A stretch of DNA of 64,000 bases from Galerina marginata. Its lineage: Eukaryota; Basidiomycota; Agaricomycetes; Agaricales; Galerinaceae. Every line of letters begins with the position of its first letter. Within the stretch, counting starts at the first letter, position 1. Under the pieces are notes generated by a model. That model was not told where the DNA came from. It made no database searches and saw only the letters and a program-made list of their open reading frames with translations. The DNA lies in assembly GCA_023014335.1 (NCBI GenBank), contig JAECYW010000032.1:372001-436000 (forward strand), written 5' to 3'. Positions 23,061 to 34,660 of this stretch are shown here, piece after piece. Position numbers and translations under genes: made by a program.

Positions 23061-24180
23061 GTTAGATCCAATGCTCTGTACCCGGTCTGGAATGTTCGCT
23101 GTTCGATCATAATGTTCTTGCTTTGCTTTGTTTCCGATTCGAAAGAATTCTTCGTTCACAGTATCTCATTCTAATTCTCATCCTTCTTCTCCTGTTCAAA
23201 GTTCTCATCGGTTCCTTGACGTTAGACCTGGAAGGCTTTTCTCTGCTTTGTCTACGTTTTGTAATTCATTCTTCTTCTGAATCCCCAAAGAGAATTCTCG
23301 AGTTCTATCTTGAAGACTTTGCGGCGCGCTCGTTTTAAAACAATTTACTGGTTTTCATGCCTCGTGCCAGCTCTGAAATTCTCGACGTTAGATAATGAAG
23401 TCCCTGCCTTGCTTTGCACCAAATCTGGAGTAATCCACTGTTCAATATTTCATCCTCGGGCGCGCGGGCACGGGTTAGAACTTCTCGACGTCCCATCTTG
23501 AAACCTTTTCTTTTCTCCTCTTTCATTCTGCAATAATAGTATGTTGTTCATTATCTCTCGCCCTCCTACCCTGGTCAGAAGACTTTGACGTTCTATCTTG
23601 AAGTTTTTGCTTTACTTTGCTTCCTCTCTGAGATAGTCATTGTTATTTATATCTCCAATCTATGTCTCCGGTCAGAAATTCTAGACGTTCGATTTTGAAG
23701 GCTTCACGCTGCTTCGTTTCCGAAACAATCCACCGTTCCTCATGCTCCATCCCCAGAAAGAACTCCTGCACGTTAGATCTGAGACCTTTGCTTTACTTCC
23801 TATCTGAGATAATTTCTGTTCGATATATCTAGTCCTATTTCTCCGGTCAACAATTCTCGACGTTCAACGTCCAACATTGAAGCATTTGCCGTGTTTCTAT
23901 TCTGAAATTCTTCTTTGTTCCTCATGGTTTCTCCTGGTCACAAGATCTCGATAATCTCATCTATCTCGAAGCCTTTTTCTTGCCCCCAATCTGAATGAAA
24001 TATCTCAACCTCCGTCCTGGTCAGAAAATTTCGACGTTTGAAATTGAAGTCTTGTCCTTACCCTTCCGTCTTCCGAGGTGATGGTCTATCGATTATTATA
24101 CCTCGTCTTCTCACATCGGTCAGAAGCTCTTGACGTTCTCCTGTGGAACCTTCATGTGATTCTATTCAGGAAAAATAGCT
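23060..24180. repeat. tandem array of about 95-bp imperfect units (about 11-12 copies)
   Basis: Successive units share a head close to GGTCAGAAATTCTCGACGTT and a body close to TCTTGAAGCCTTTGCTTTGC, then a CTGAAATAATTCATTGTTC-like part and a TATCTCGTCC(T)-like tail. Unit heads are seen near 23205, 23290, 23371, 23473, 23572, 23673, 23752, 23843, 23936, 24019 and 24117, giving spacings of about 80-100 bases. An earlier unit starts near 23080, and a lone related unit is near 22540. Units differ from each other by many substitutions and small indels, so the array is old. There is no open reading frame across it, so it is not obviously a coding repeat. It is not a CRISPR array: spacers and perfect repeats are absent. 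Confidence 0.8.
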
Positions 24181-26790
24181 CAATGTTTATCGCAAACACG
24201 ATGGACCATTTGTCATTAAATTTGAACTGAGGCAGGGTCTCGAGTCCGACTCCCCATCGAGCGTCTCAAAATTTTCGCTTTGCCACGAAAAAAAGAGTCA
24301 CCGCCTCGACTCTGCTGGTCAAATGTGCATCTGTCCTTTCCATGGACAAAATTGTATAGGTTATCTGCACCCTGTGAGGCGAAGATGGTGCTACTATTTG
24401 GTCACAAGTCTCGCATTGACGTGTCCATGTGAGTAAGCCATATTTTAGTCAATAGAACATTATTTTGCACTAAATAGACAAAGAAATAATAGCTAGCTAC
24501 CCTCTTTAGCATGAATGGGCTCTCGGTATGGGTGAGAGTTGAGTCCGAATTGGTCTTCATTGAGGTGCCTAATAATTGCTTACGTATGAGCTTATTTCAC
24601 CAAGGAGTCCTAAGAGATATCAAGTTTCTTAGATAAGAGAGTCGTTGGGATGACTTTGGAATATACTGTACCCCGCGCAGTGAGATACTCTAAGGCTAGG
24701 AACTAGCATGAGCTAAAATGAAAATAGCCGCCGAGTTAGACGCCCGTGACGGGACGCCTGCATCAAGCACTTACAACCAAAATGCGGGGAGAACTGATAG
24801 AGAAGGTAGCAATACTAATGGACCTACTAAGCCCCGTCCATATGCTTGGCTTAAGCGATGAACTTTGTGCCTTGAATGAGAGCGGGAACGAGCGCTCGAT
24901 GTCTATGTTCAATTGTCGTCATTCTTAGGGTCTGAAAATGTATGGCAGACATATGCAGTGAATTGGGAAGGTGACTAGTTTCACGGCCCACATCAATTGA
25001 GTCTGTATTTGCTCCTCCGAAAACTGTGGTAAGTTGGGATATGGTTTGAAACCGGTACTTCAAAGGTAGTATATACCGAATCGGCTTCATCTGTACATTC
25101 TATTTTACTGTTGACTTTCTAATCTTTCCTTTGAATAGTATAGTATGGTGTGTTCTGACTGCAGTTATCGTACTCGCGAGTAGGGGAGAATGCACGGATT
25201 TAGGCTGCACCGAACTCCGCCTGTTAATTTGTGTTGTTCTGGGAGGGCTGAATCAATCAAACTCAACTTTGAGTGGTTGAGAATAGGACAGGAACCATCT
25301 GGACCTTGTCAGAAATTCTGAGCGGTCAACTTCTTTCATCAAGGCTCATAGAAATCTAGGGGCACCCTGCGATGTTATATTCTAGTTAGAGATACTTTGT
25401 GTAAATGATTGGACGTCGTCACTCAGGTTTTCATCCGCAGAGTTTCGCGCAGTTTAACGCGGATCTCGGCGGTACCCTGTAATATTACATTTCAGGCAAA
25501 AATGATAGCGGCGGAGGCAAACTAGATTGATAGAATTAAATCCTCTAAACGGGACAAAGTCACTAGGCTGCGTCAAGCACTTTGACTATTAGGAGTATGC
25601 GCCGAGATAATTATAATTATTGGACGGCAATATTAATAGCGGCACTGAGCTCTGTCTACTCAACATCGCTAGATTAAATGATGGAGGTGGATCCACGGTT
25701 TTGGAATGCGATTGAAGACTTCGTGTTGTCGCCATTTGGGGGTCGTAGAACAGGAGAATTTAAATCCATCGGGGTCATGTTACACGAACAACGTTTTCTG
25801 GCCCAGGAAGTTGGGATTAAGGGCTCTTACGGTAAAGCGGGTTTTGTCAGTTTTAATCTACTGCCATAGGCTACTATAGACTTTATTTTCCCTCCTCACC
25901 GTGCTTTCTAGACAAAAATAGTTATCAATCTTTCTCTACATAGTGGGGACAGCTGACACTTTTCCTTTCTGCATTTAATTACTCCGGGGTTTACTTTCTT
26001 TTCTCTCCTTTGTTGGAGACTTGGAGTTGAAATGTGGACTTGAGGATTTAGATTGGAGTAAGAGTACTGGAATACCTGAAACACCAGCGACCATTTTTAT
26101 CAAAGGAGTGGAGCTCTCGGATTCGGGTCTTTCCTGCCAGACCAAATTTAACTGCACAGGCGATGGTGGGAAAGAGCAAATACACGAGTCTACTTGACAA
26201 CGATGTGAAAACTGAATTTTGAATGATGCAGCAAGGTCGAGTAATTCTTAAAAAGAAAGGTATGGAGATGGACACGTACAGCCGTTTTACTAGCAGAACT
26301 TCGCGAATCGTGTGGCAAAAGCCAGCGTGCCAATTTATGCTAATTCGTATCATAGCTCCCTCCCCGTGAACCAGTATTATATAAATCTCGTTACATATGT
26401 AGTATATATCTATGTAATCTTATGTACAAAAGATTATAACCGCCCGATTGAATTGAAAGCGGTAATACGAGCTCGCACGCTGGGAGGCTGTTCAAGTTAG
26501 GCTGTTCCCACGACTTACGTCTGCCGTCGCATTCAGAAAAGCTTGCGCGGAAACTGCAGCAGCCTCCTTGGGATAAAAGTTCAGAGAGAAAGTTGTTAGT
26601 AGTCATACATTCTATAGCCAAAAATTATTTTTAACACCTTAAAGCAAGAGATGAATGATCCTTCAGGCATCCAGTTGGGTGTCAAATGAACCGGGCCGTC
26701 TTGGGTAGCCCTTTTTCTGATTGAGTAGAGTCGTCTCCTAAAACAAACTACAAACTTGTTTTACCGCGTTCAATGAGTAGCCTATTATGG
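24181..26790. other. gene-poor stretch inside the repeat island
   Basis: Short ORFs only (up to about 100 codons), none with a recognisable motif. A weak pair GGCACCCTGCGATGTTATATTC (about 25361) and GGTACCCTGTAATATTACATTTC (about 25471) suggests further old duplication. No RNA genes seen. Confidence 0.45.
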
Positions 26791-28609
26791 TAAAGCTTAA
26801 TACTGGCCGTTGAGCGACGGGCGAGCAAGACCAAAATGCAAAAAATAGCACAATAAAAGATCAAAGCGAAGTCGTACATAAGGAGGAACGTTTCGTGGAT
26901 AGATAACTTTGATGACAGAAGTCCTTCTCAAAATGCACCTGATCATGCTCACAACAGGTGCCCAAAGGCGCGTGGAGAAGAGCATGATGATATGCAGGAG
27001 TCGGACGTTCTGTCGTGCAGTCCAGACTTTCGAGAATTCCACTTCCACGACGGGCCTTGCACGGTGAATAGGGAAGTGAGGTGGAAAGAAAAAACGACAT
27101 GGACGTCAACAAAATTGGATCGAGAGACACGAATGCGAATGGAGTTTTTGTGTGGAAGAAAGAGGGTGAGACGAGCGGATCGGAAGACTGAGAGAAGAAA
27201 TACTTACTATGTAATGAGAACAGATTTAAATGTACCAGCGTCGATGTCCAGTGGTAAACTTGAGGAAAATGTGGTACATCGGCCAGCCAGGTCGGCGAGC
27301 AGGGAGTGGGGTTTGATTCGATTGGCGAAATTTAAAGAACAGCTCACATGGAAAGCTCGTCACTCGTCAGTCAGAGTGCGCAGCTGTACGATACACGAGT
27401 CTGTGAAACGATAGAACTAGAAATTATACGGAGTTGGAGAAGGTACAAAGAGCCAAGCAACGAACATACGACCATCGCTTCCTGATAGAGGTCACAGAGA
27501 ACCCGGACGCGCATAGAAGCGACTCTCAGCTTCCTTCAACGCCGATAACAGCTCAGTGACAGACACAGTGAGGAGAGGCCGTGAACGCTACAAAACTAAC
27601 AGAGAAAGGTGGTTGGACAGACCGATACAGCCGACGGCTGAGAGAGCGCAAGCTAGAAAAATTCCGGTGCTATTCCACGACAGGAAGGATGGAGGTTTTC
27701 TCGTTGGTGCGAAATCGACACAGGGAGCTGGTTTCAAAAACGAACTCACAAATATTAATCGGTTGACCATATTACGCAGAAGGAAAGAATCCAATCCAAC
27801 AGCGATCGTATAAGTTAGCGGAGGTATTGAAGGTTGTGCATTGTACTCACTTTAAAACAATGGAGCTGGAAGCAAAGCATGGCCCCTGGATGCGCAGGGC
27901 TTGACGCAGAAAGTCTATCAAGCCTGAGATATTGGTAGGCCTACCGAGACCTATCGAGTTCTGGTACGGAGAACGGAGGAAGACGAAAAAGAACTCAGCT
28001 CCGTGTAATCGGGACGAGAACACGACGGCAGGCAGAGCTACAATTTCAGAATAAATCATGCAATCGCTGAAGGCATAATGTGCCTTGTTCAAAGAGCATG
28101 ATTTTGGGGAAATTGGGTTGCCGCCGTCGTGTGCCCCGATATGAACGATGAGCTAGGCGTCGTGCAGGAAAAATGAGAGGGAATAGTAAAGCAGGTAGAT
28201 CACAGGAGAAAGTGAACTGTAGGACAAATGTGGGCCGTCCGTGGACGACGATTACGATCTGAAGAATAACAAGGGGTATCACAAGCGGGCGGTGGGGTGG
28301 GGTAAATCGATTGACGATTTCCAAAGCATTGTCGAAAAGTACTGATTAAGTACTGAATGGTGAGTCCTCCAGTATGAAGAGACACCGAAGGCAACAGAAT
28401 CACAGGGCGTCGTAAGCTGAGATCAAGCAGAGCAGAGCGTGGAATCGATCAAGAGAATGTCGCCAAGAAGTCTTCTAAGTACCGATAGGTGTAAGTAGTA
28501 TACAGGATCAGAAGACAGGATTGCGCACTAGAATACAGCTGTCTTGGTCGACTAGTACATACTCGCAGAGCAGATTCCGAACACATCGAAAGAGCTGTTT
28601 CAATCCTCC

Positions 28610-29112
28610 CAAGGGGGCACCGGGATTCGAAAAACTACCCGGGGTCGATTTTTCTCTTTAAGCTCTCGCCTACCCCCCCCCCCCCTCCCGCAACCCATAT
28701 CGGGTATGTTTTTCGTCCAAAAGCGGTATGTTTTACTCACCTTTGTTGTCTCTGACTTGACGGACACGACTTGCCTGAGCTGCGGCACCGTGAATAGGCA
28801 GAAGCAACAGGTTTTCACTGTACAGTATATATTAAATGTATGGTGACTGTACATCCTATATTTTTTTGAAATCTCACCGTGCTCCTCAGTCGTCGAAATT
28901 CAATCAAAAACTTTCCCCAAGTGGTGTAAATATGCATCACCTGTCAAAAATGAAGCTTTCAAGTTATAAAACCGATATATTGCTTCGAAAGCTAGTGCTT
29001 GTGCGTAAAATTTCAAATTTTACCCCCCCAAAATAAAAAAATTTTAAGCCTCCGGCAGCCCACCCCCCCCCCCCTACCCCGGGTCACGGATTCGAATCCC
29101 GGTGCCCCCTTG
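28610..29112. mobile_element. hAT-like non-autonomous element (MITE), 503 bp
   Basis: Perfect 22-bp terminal inverted repeats, beginning CAAGGGGGCACCGGGATTCG at the left and mirrored at the right end. They are flanked by an exact 8-bp direct repeat AATCCTCC at 28602-28609 and 29113-29120. Eight-base target duplications and C-A-(G)n termini are typical of the hAT superfamily. The interior has poly-C runs of 13 (28673-28685) and 12 (29063-29074) just inside each end and an AT-rich middle, with no transposase. Copy A of the host repeat has GCTGTCTCAAGCATCCTG (about 18774) where copy B has GCTGTTTCAATCCTCC, matching an unoccupied site. Confidence 0.88.
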
Positions 29113-29306
29113 AATCCTCCAGACCTCACGAAACCACGGATTCCTGGACCGCAGGAGTTGAGGATCTTGAGCTAGAGTTAGAGCAGGAACTTGAAGATAA
29201 TCATTGCGAGGAGTCATGAATATAGATGGCCAAACGAGAAGGGAGGTGGAGCGCCGTCAGGATGAGGGAGTGGGAAGAAGAGAGACACAAGCAAATGGAG
29301 CGGAGT

Positions 29307-29486
29307 CACTACTGAGGTGGGAAAATTTTGCCAGTGGTCAAAAGGTGAGTCACGGCGCTTGGATTTTGCTACGGCATTTTGGTCTCATAATTGAGGGGTA
29401 CACGGGATGGCAAAACGATAGAGCAAAACCCAAACGACGTGCCCAGACGTTTTGACTCTCGGCGAAATAGTCCGGCCCCAGTAGTG
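29307..29486. mobile_element. CACTA-like non-autonomous element (MITE), 180 bp
   Basis: Termini CACTACTGAGGTGGG at the left and the inverse of CACTACTGGGGCCGG at the right, flanked by a 3-bp duplication AGT (29304-29306 and 29487-29489). CACTA ends with 3-bp target duplications define the CACTA/EnSpm superfamily. Copy A reads GGAGTACGATAACC at the same place, exactly the empty site. Too short to encode protein. Confidence 0.85.
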
Positions 29487-32400
29487 AGTACGATAACCAT
29501 CAGATTAGATTTCGGCAATTGATCTGCCGGGTGCCGTCAGAGGCTGTGCCCGCCATCAGTCCCTTTTCGATTTTCTGAACCGCACAACTCTTTACACAAC
29601 ACAACGAAACGCGTCCTCGCTGCCCACTTTCCTCTTGAGATGTTGCCTCAGACGTCCTCATTTGCCTATCTTACTCTGTACATTACCTGATGCAACAGAA
29701 CTGGTAACCATTTAGACGCGACCTATGCACGTTTCGATGGTTTTTGTTATCCGCTATGCTTCGTTGGTTTGTAGTCGTGCGGGTCCTAGACTCCTAGCAC
29801 TAGCTTCGAAGGAGAGAAAGAGGAAGCATACGGGAAATAGAACAGGCATAAGGAGGCCCTGACTCTGCTAGGACTCGGTGGCCAGTTTGACCAGTTTCGA
29901 AAATGACATTTGGTTCGTCTTTCTCCCTTTTGTCTTATCCGTGCTCATTTCATTCTTCAGCCCTGGCACTTTTTGTATCTGATGACCTGCGATCTAGGAT
30001 GGAATTGGCTCCATCGAGAGCATCTATTCCCGCAGTGCAGGCGGGGCCCAGCACCTGGAAAACGAACAGACGAGCGCGGCTGGCTCTCTTGAAGCGAAAC
30101 TCAATCCGGGTCATACGAAATCAGTCGCTTTCGTGGTCGAGTTCAAACGACCACCCCTATCCCTGCCACGCCGAGCTGCAGCCTTATCGGGTTTTCAGTT
30201 ACCACCCCGCCCCGCCCTCGTCCTTTTTCTGCCTTCGTTCGTTCCATCCGCCCCTCCGCCCCTCCACCCCAACTTTGGTTTCGTTAAGCACGGCCTATGA
30301 CCCAAAGGCCGTGAAAACATCATTCAGATACCCGTGCTGAACTTTAAGCTGAATTCGACGTTGCAGCTGGGACTGTACCAACATTCCATAACACGTAATC
30401 CACGCCAAACTGGCAGTCGGTACCATGCCCTGCTCCTTGCACGGTCCTTAATCTCTAGCTCCTCTCCCCGTCTTCTCGCCCCCATCATCCCCACGGCCGT
30501 CTGAAGGCCCGCCCCGACTTGCCCGCGTTTTCTGAATATCCTTAGCCCCTCACGTCCCAACCATAGAACCTGAAGGATCTCCAAACTCGTGGCCTGGCTG
30601 GACAGGTTGACCGAACATCGGATGGTGGACAACGAATACCCCCGCCCCTTCCCTCTTCCCCCCAGAGTGGGATGGATGCGAGACGATCGTGGCGTGTCGT
30701 TAACCCACCTACTCCACTCGATTCGGGTGACGTGGAGGCGACGGGTAAACTGGAAAGCATTGATTATGCTCTGGCTGTCGCTGCATGCTGCTTATAGGAT
30801 TCGGCGCGGATACCTGCACCAGGGCGGTGGTGTTGGTTATCGCGTCCGTCTTCCTACCCGAGTTGTGCCGACGTTCAGATCTTGGGTTTGGAGGAGGAGG
30901 ACAAGCTCAGTCGCCGCCTCCTCCGTCATTGATACTTGGATGCTAGGTTGTGGTACGAGCTCGAGCTGGCCCGCCGTCGTGTTCAAGTTCAAGAATCAAG
31001 CCTCGAACCGCAAACTCTTCAAGGTCATGGTCTGGACCTACCGAGTTCAGCAATTATGCGAAGTCGCGTCGGTTGGTGCGCGAGCTCGAGCCTGTCGTGG
31101 CGAAATGTTTCTCATCGTCGTGCCCATTCCTCCTTCTCTCGCCCCCTGCCCCTTATCCCGGTCGCCCTCGCCTCTTCCTCGCATAACATACAACACACAT
31201 ATCCTTCACTTCTCCCATCCCTCTTCCCACAAGCCTCATCCTCCTCTCCTCAACCGCCACGTGGACTTTCAATATCTCAATATTTCGAATATCAACATTC
31301 ACTTCCTTGAAGGTAAGCTTGACCCTGCTCCTAGCTCTTAGCCCTAGCGTCACGCTGATAATTAGTTGAACCAGAACCAGAACCTGACTGTCAGCCCGGC
31401 GTCTCCTCGTCGAGCTCGACCTCGAGGGCTGGCCCAGAAGCAGGACCTGGCGCATACAGTCTATCACCCGCCAACACGGCGACCAATGCCCCTGCTCCTG
31501 CCCCTGCCCCCGCCGCCAAGCTGCTGCTGCTGGTGAATTTCCAGTCGTCACCCCGTGCCCTACCCAGCCTGCGAGTCGGCACCACCTACCCGAGGATCGC
31601 GCCGTCTGCGTCATGAACGTGGATTAGAATCAGCACCAGGCGCACGAAGTGCGTCGTACATCACCCACCGATGCCATGACCAATACCCCGCCCCCGCTCC
31701 TGCCCTCGCTGCCACGCTCCTGCTGTTGCTGGCGAATTTCCAATCGTCACCCCTCGCACACGCCCCTCCTGTGAGTGCATCGGGTTCGCACTCGCATGGC
31801 CTCATGCTTCGCGACCTGCTAGCCCTGCGCCAGCGCTGCTACTCCTGCTGCTGCTGCTGCCCTGTCGCTCAGTCCGGGGGCGGGTGCTGGTGCTGGTGCT
31901 GCAGTTTTGTTGAATTTATTTTTTCGCTCCAGGCTGGCGCGGGTACTGGTGCTCCTGGTGCTCGTGCTCGTGCTCGCGCCGGGCCAGCCAGGCCAGGTCC
32001 GGAGGAAGACTGTGCTGGTACGTAAACTGTCGGATATTAGATTTTGGGCGGATTTCTGATGATCTCCTTCATCTCGTTCTTCTTTAGGTGCGATGTAATC
32101 GACAAATAAACGTGCCTACCCGCCCGAGCTCAAGGTCAACTCCTTCGCTCCAGGCTGTCGAAGGTACGGGTGCTCCTGGTGGAATAAACACCTGGTGCAC
32201 GAAGTACATCATGCATTGCCCAATGCCCCGTCCCCGCCCCTGCTCCCGCCCGTGCCACGCCGCTCCTACTGCTGCTGGCGAATTTCCAGTAGTCAACCCT
32301 AGCGCACGCCCAGCCTATTAGTGCCTACGAGTCGGTTCCGAAGCTGACTACGCATGTGTTGAATGTTAAATGCATCCCGCCTACACTCGCACAACCTCAA

Positions 32401-33431
32401 GCTTCGTGACCAGCTTTCCCTGCGCCAACGCTGCTATTCCTGCTGCTGCTGCTGCTCCTGTCGCTCAGTCCGAGCGCGGGTGCTGGTGCGAGCTGGAGCA
32501 GGAGCCGCGTGTGTGGCGCCCACCTCCTTACCGCCTTCCCTGCGGACACCCAGCCTTCGAGCTTATACTCGTGCTCGTGCTCGCGGTAATTCTCGCGCCA
32601 GGCTAGGGCAAAAAATGCAGTGGTATGTGGATCGTCGAACATTGTGTTTTGGGTGGGGTGCTCATAATATCTTCCAGTTTGTTTTCTTTAGGTGTGAGCT
32701 ACAGCTCAAGCTTAGGCTTAACCTCAAGATTGTGAACAGTAAAGCCCTGCCCCTGCCTCGGCACGCTCCTGGTGCTGCTGGCGAATTTCCAATCGTCACC
32801 CATAGCACACGCCCCGCCTGTGAGTGCATGGTGAGTCAGCCTTGAGGCGGACTACGCTGGTGTTGAATGCTGGGTGCCCTTGACCCACCCTTTCCCGACT
32901 TCTGCGGCTTTGCGCATGGCTGTCCCCGCGCCAGCGCTGCTATTGCTGCTGCTACTGCTGCGGCTCCTTGTGCTCTGTCCTTGTGGGTACAAGGAGGAGC
33001 TGGAACTGCGATTTCTTTCGCGGTTCTTTCTTCACACCTTCTTTGCCGGGCCCCTGGTGGTGCTCATGCTCATGCTCGTGCTCGTGCTCGCAACGGGCCA
33101 GGTCAGAATGAAGACTGCTTTGGTACGTGAATGGTTGAACGTTGGCTTTTTGGGTGGAATGCTCATAATATCTTTCATTTCGTTTTCTTCAGGTGCGAGC
33201 TACAGTTCAATCTCCAGCTCAACTTCAAGATCCCGCCTCGCCCGCTCTTGCAGGCCCCGACCCGACCCGCCCTTCCTCAGCCTGCAACGTATAGGCGTCG
33301 TCTGCTTCCTTTTTTCCTTTCCTTTCTCCAACCACGCTGGAGGCTCGAGGCCCGCCACTATTGGTACTACTGCTGCACCCTGCGATCAGCCCGTGCGGGT
33401 GCGAGCTCGAGCTCGAGCCGCGGGCTTCTTA

Positions 33432-33760
33432 AGGTAGGGCTCATGCACGATCAACCAGCTGTACGTAAGGTGACTATCCGTTACGATCAGCATGTGATCT
33501 CGTTTTTCAGTGAATCAGTGCTCTTTTCCCGCGCTTCATGCACATTGCTCCGAAGGCTTAAACCTGCAAAATCATTCTCAGTTTTCCACTTTTTAAAAAT
33601 ATGCTTCCTAGAAACTGTTCTAAATTGGATTCCCTATCGATTGTAGGAAGCATTTTTTAAAATTATGACGTTGAGAGGATGTTTTTGCAGAAATACTACT
33701 TTGTCACTCTTGTAACGCAAAAGTCACGTGTGGCTGGCTGAACGTGCATGAGCCCTACCT
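33432..33760. mobile_element. foldback/MITE element, 329 bp, TA target duplication
   Basis: The left end AGGTAGGGCTCATGCACG is exactly mirrored at the right end (CGTGCATGAGCCCTACCT). TA lies on both outer sides (33430-33431 and 33761-33762), as for Tc1/mariner-type insertions. Imperfect pairing extends inward to about 40 bases. A second inverted pair inside (ATGCTTCCTA near 33600 and TAGGAAGCAT near 33644) forms an internal hairpin. No coding capacity. Confidence 0.75.
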
Positions 33761-33762
33761 TA

Positions 33763-33993
33763 CACTGGACGCATTAATCGTTTTTCGAAAGACAAAAAAG
33801 TGATTCTCAACCATTAAAAAATAATAATTGTTTACAATCAATAAAACTATTACCGTATGGAGTACCGAAAAGATATATGGAGTACCGCCGGTACTCCATA
33901 AGGCTATGGTTTTTTAGGATTCGAACATTCATTATTTTTTAATAGTTGAGAATCACTTTTTTCGGGGTCAAAAAGCACCTTTTGCACGCAGTG
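33763..33993. mobile_element. second foldback element with central palindrome
   Basis: Core arms at 33794-33825 and 33931-33962 are complementary over 32 bases with one mismatch (AAAAAAGTGATTCTCAAC...). Weaker pairing continues outward to about 33763 and 33993. Inside is the palindrome TATGGAGTACCG-C-CGGTACTCCATA at 33876-33900, with a further TATGGAGTACCG copy at about 33856. Abuts the preceding element almost directly, so one may have inserted beside the other. Superfamily not assigned. Confidence 0.7.
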
Positions 33994-34660
33994 TTAGCTC
34001 TTTATGCCCACCTCCTTTCCCTTTTCCTACGCCTGGCCTCCGGGCTGGTACTAGTGCTCGCGCCCACCTAGCCCAGGACGAGACTACATTCGTTTTTTGG
34101 CTCTTTCATTTCTCCCATCTCCTTGCCTCCTTCCCATCCACCCCTCGGAGCCCATGGTCATGCTCGTGCTCGTGCTCGCGCCGCGCCAGGACAGGACGAC
34201 AACTGCACTGGTATGTGGATATTCAAACATTGGGTTTTGGGTGAAGTTCTCATGCCGTCTTCCATTCGTTTTACTTCAGGTACGATGAACTCAATGCGTG
34301 AACCCGACTGGCTTCACCTCGATTTCAAGCTCGACTTCAAATCCGATTCTCGAACCACCTCTCTCTCTGCCACGCCGGGCTGTTGCTCGTCTTGGGATTC
34401 GGATTAGCCACCGCGCTCCGTCATCCTTGCCACTTCGGCGCCTTCGCCTGTTCGTCCACCCCTCTGCCCCAACGTTTCCTCTACTAGTACTATACATTTC
34501 GTCTGCTTCTCGATTCTTCCCATTAACCAAAGCTAATGCTATCCCTTCCCCCTGCAGCCAGGCCTGCACGCTCTTTTAACGAGGCCTCTGTACTTGGAAC
34601 TGCCCATTTTGTTTTCTCAGGTTCGATAGGGATTAGGCTATCTAAACGAAGATAGCATAG

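Larger units (their letters stand above)
31530..34300 (+). repeat. array of roughly 0.5-kb GC-rich units with intron-like blocks
   Basis: Two motifs recur. One is a CTGCTGCTGGCGAATTTCCA-like block at about 31535, 31734, 32280 and 32783. The other is an intron-like block that begins GGTA(C/T)GTG, contains GGTTTTGGGTGGA(G/A)TGCTCAT-like sequence, and ends (T)TTCTTCAGGTGCGA; copies start near 32013, 32622, 33123 and 34210. Copy A has one full version near 20196 and another acceptor end near 19782. Between them are CTG runs and GCTCGT hexamer runs (about 31950-31980, 32565-32585, 33060-33090, 34158-34182). After the acceptor-like end there is often GAGCTACAG(T/C)TCAA-type sequence. Whether the GT...AG blocks are spliced is unknown. 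Confidence 0.65.
26790..34660. repeat. long dispersed repeat, copy B, enlarged by insertions
   Basis: Collinear with copy A (anchors listed there), but about twice as long. The extra length comes from a 503-bp hAT-like element, a 180-bp CACTA-like element, two foldback elements at 33.4-34.0 kb, and an expanded GC-rich array at about 31.5-34.3 kb. At both named insertions copy A keeps an uninterrupted version of the target. GC content and pyrimidine-rich simple repeats (CTG, GCTCGT) rise sharply after about 30.1 kb. No transposase or polymerase domain is seen. Confidence 0.7.

Noticed and set aside
23060..24180. possible CRISPR array because of regular spacing
   Set aside because: Units are imperfect along their whole length with no spacers, and the genome is eukaryotic.
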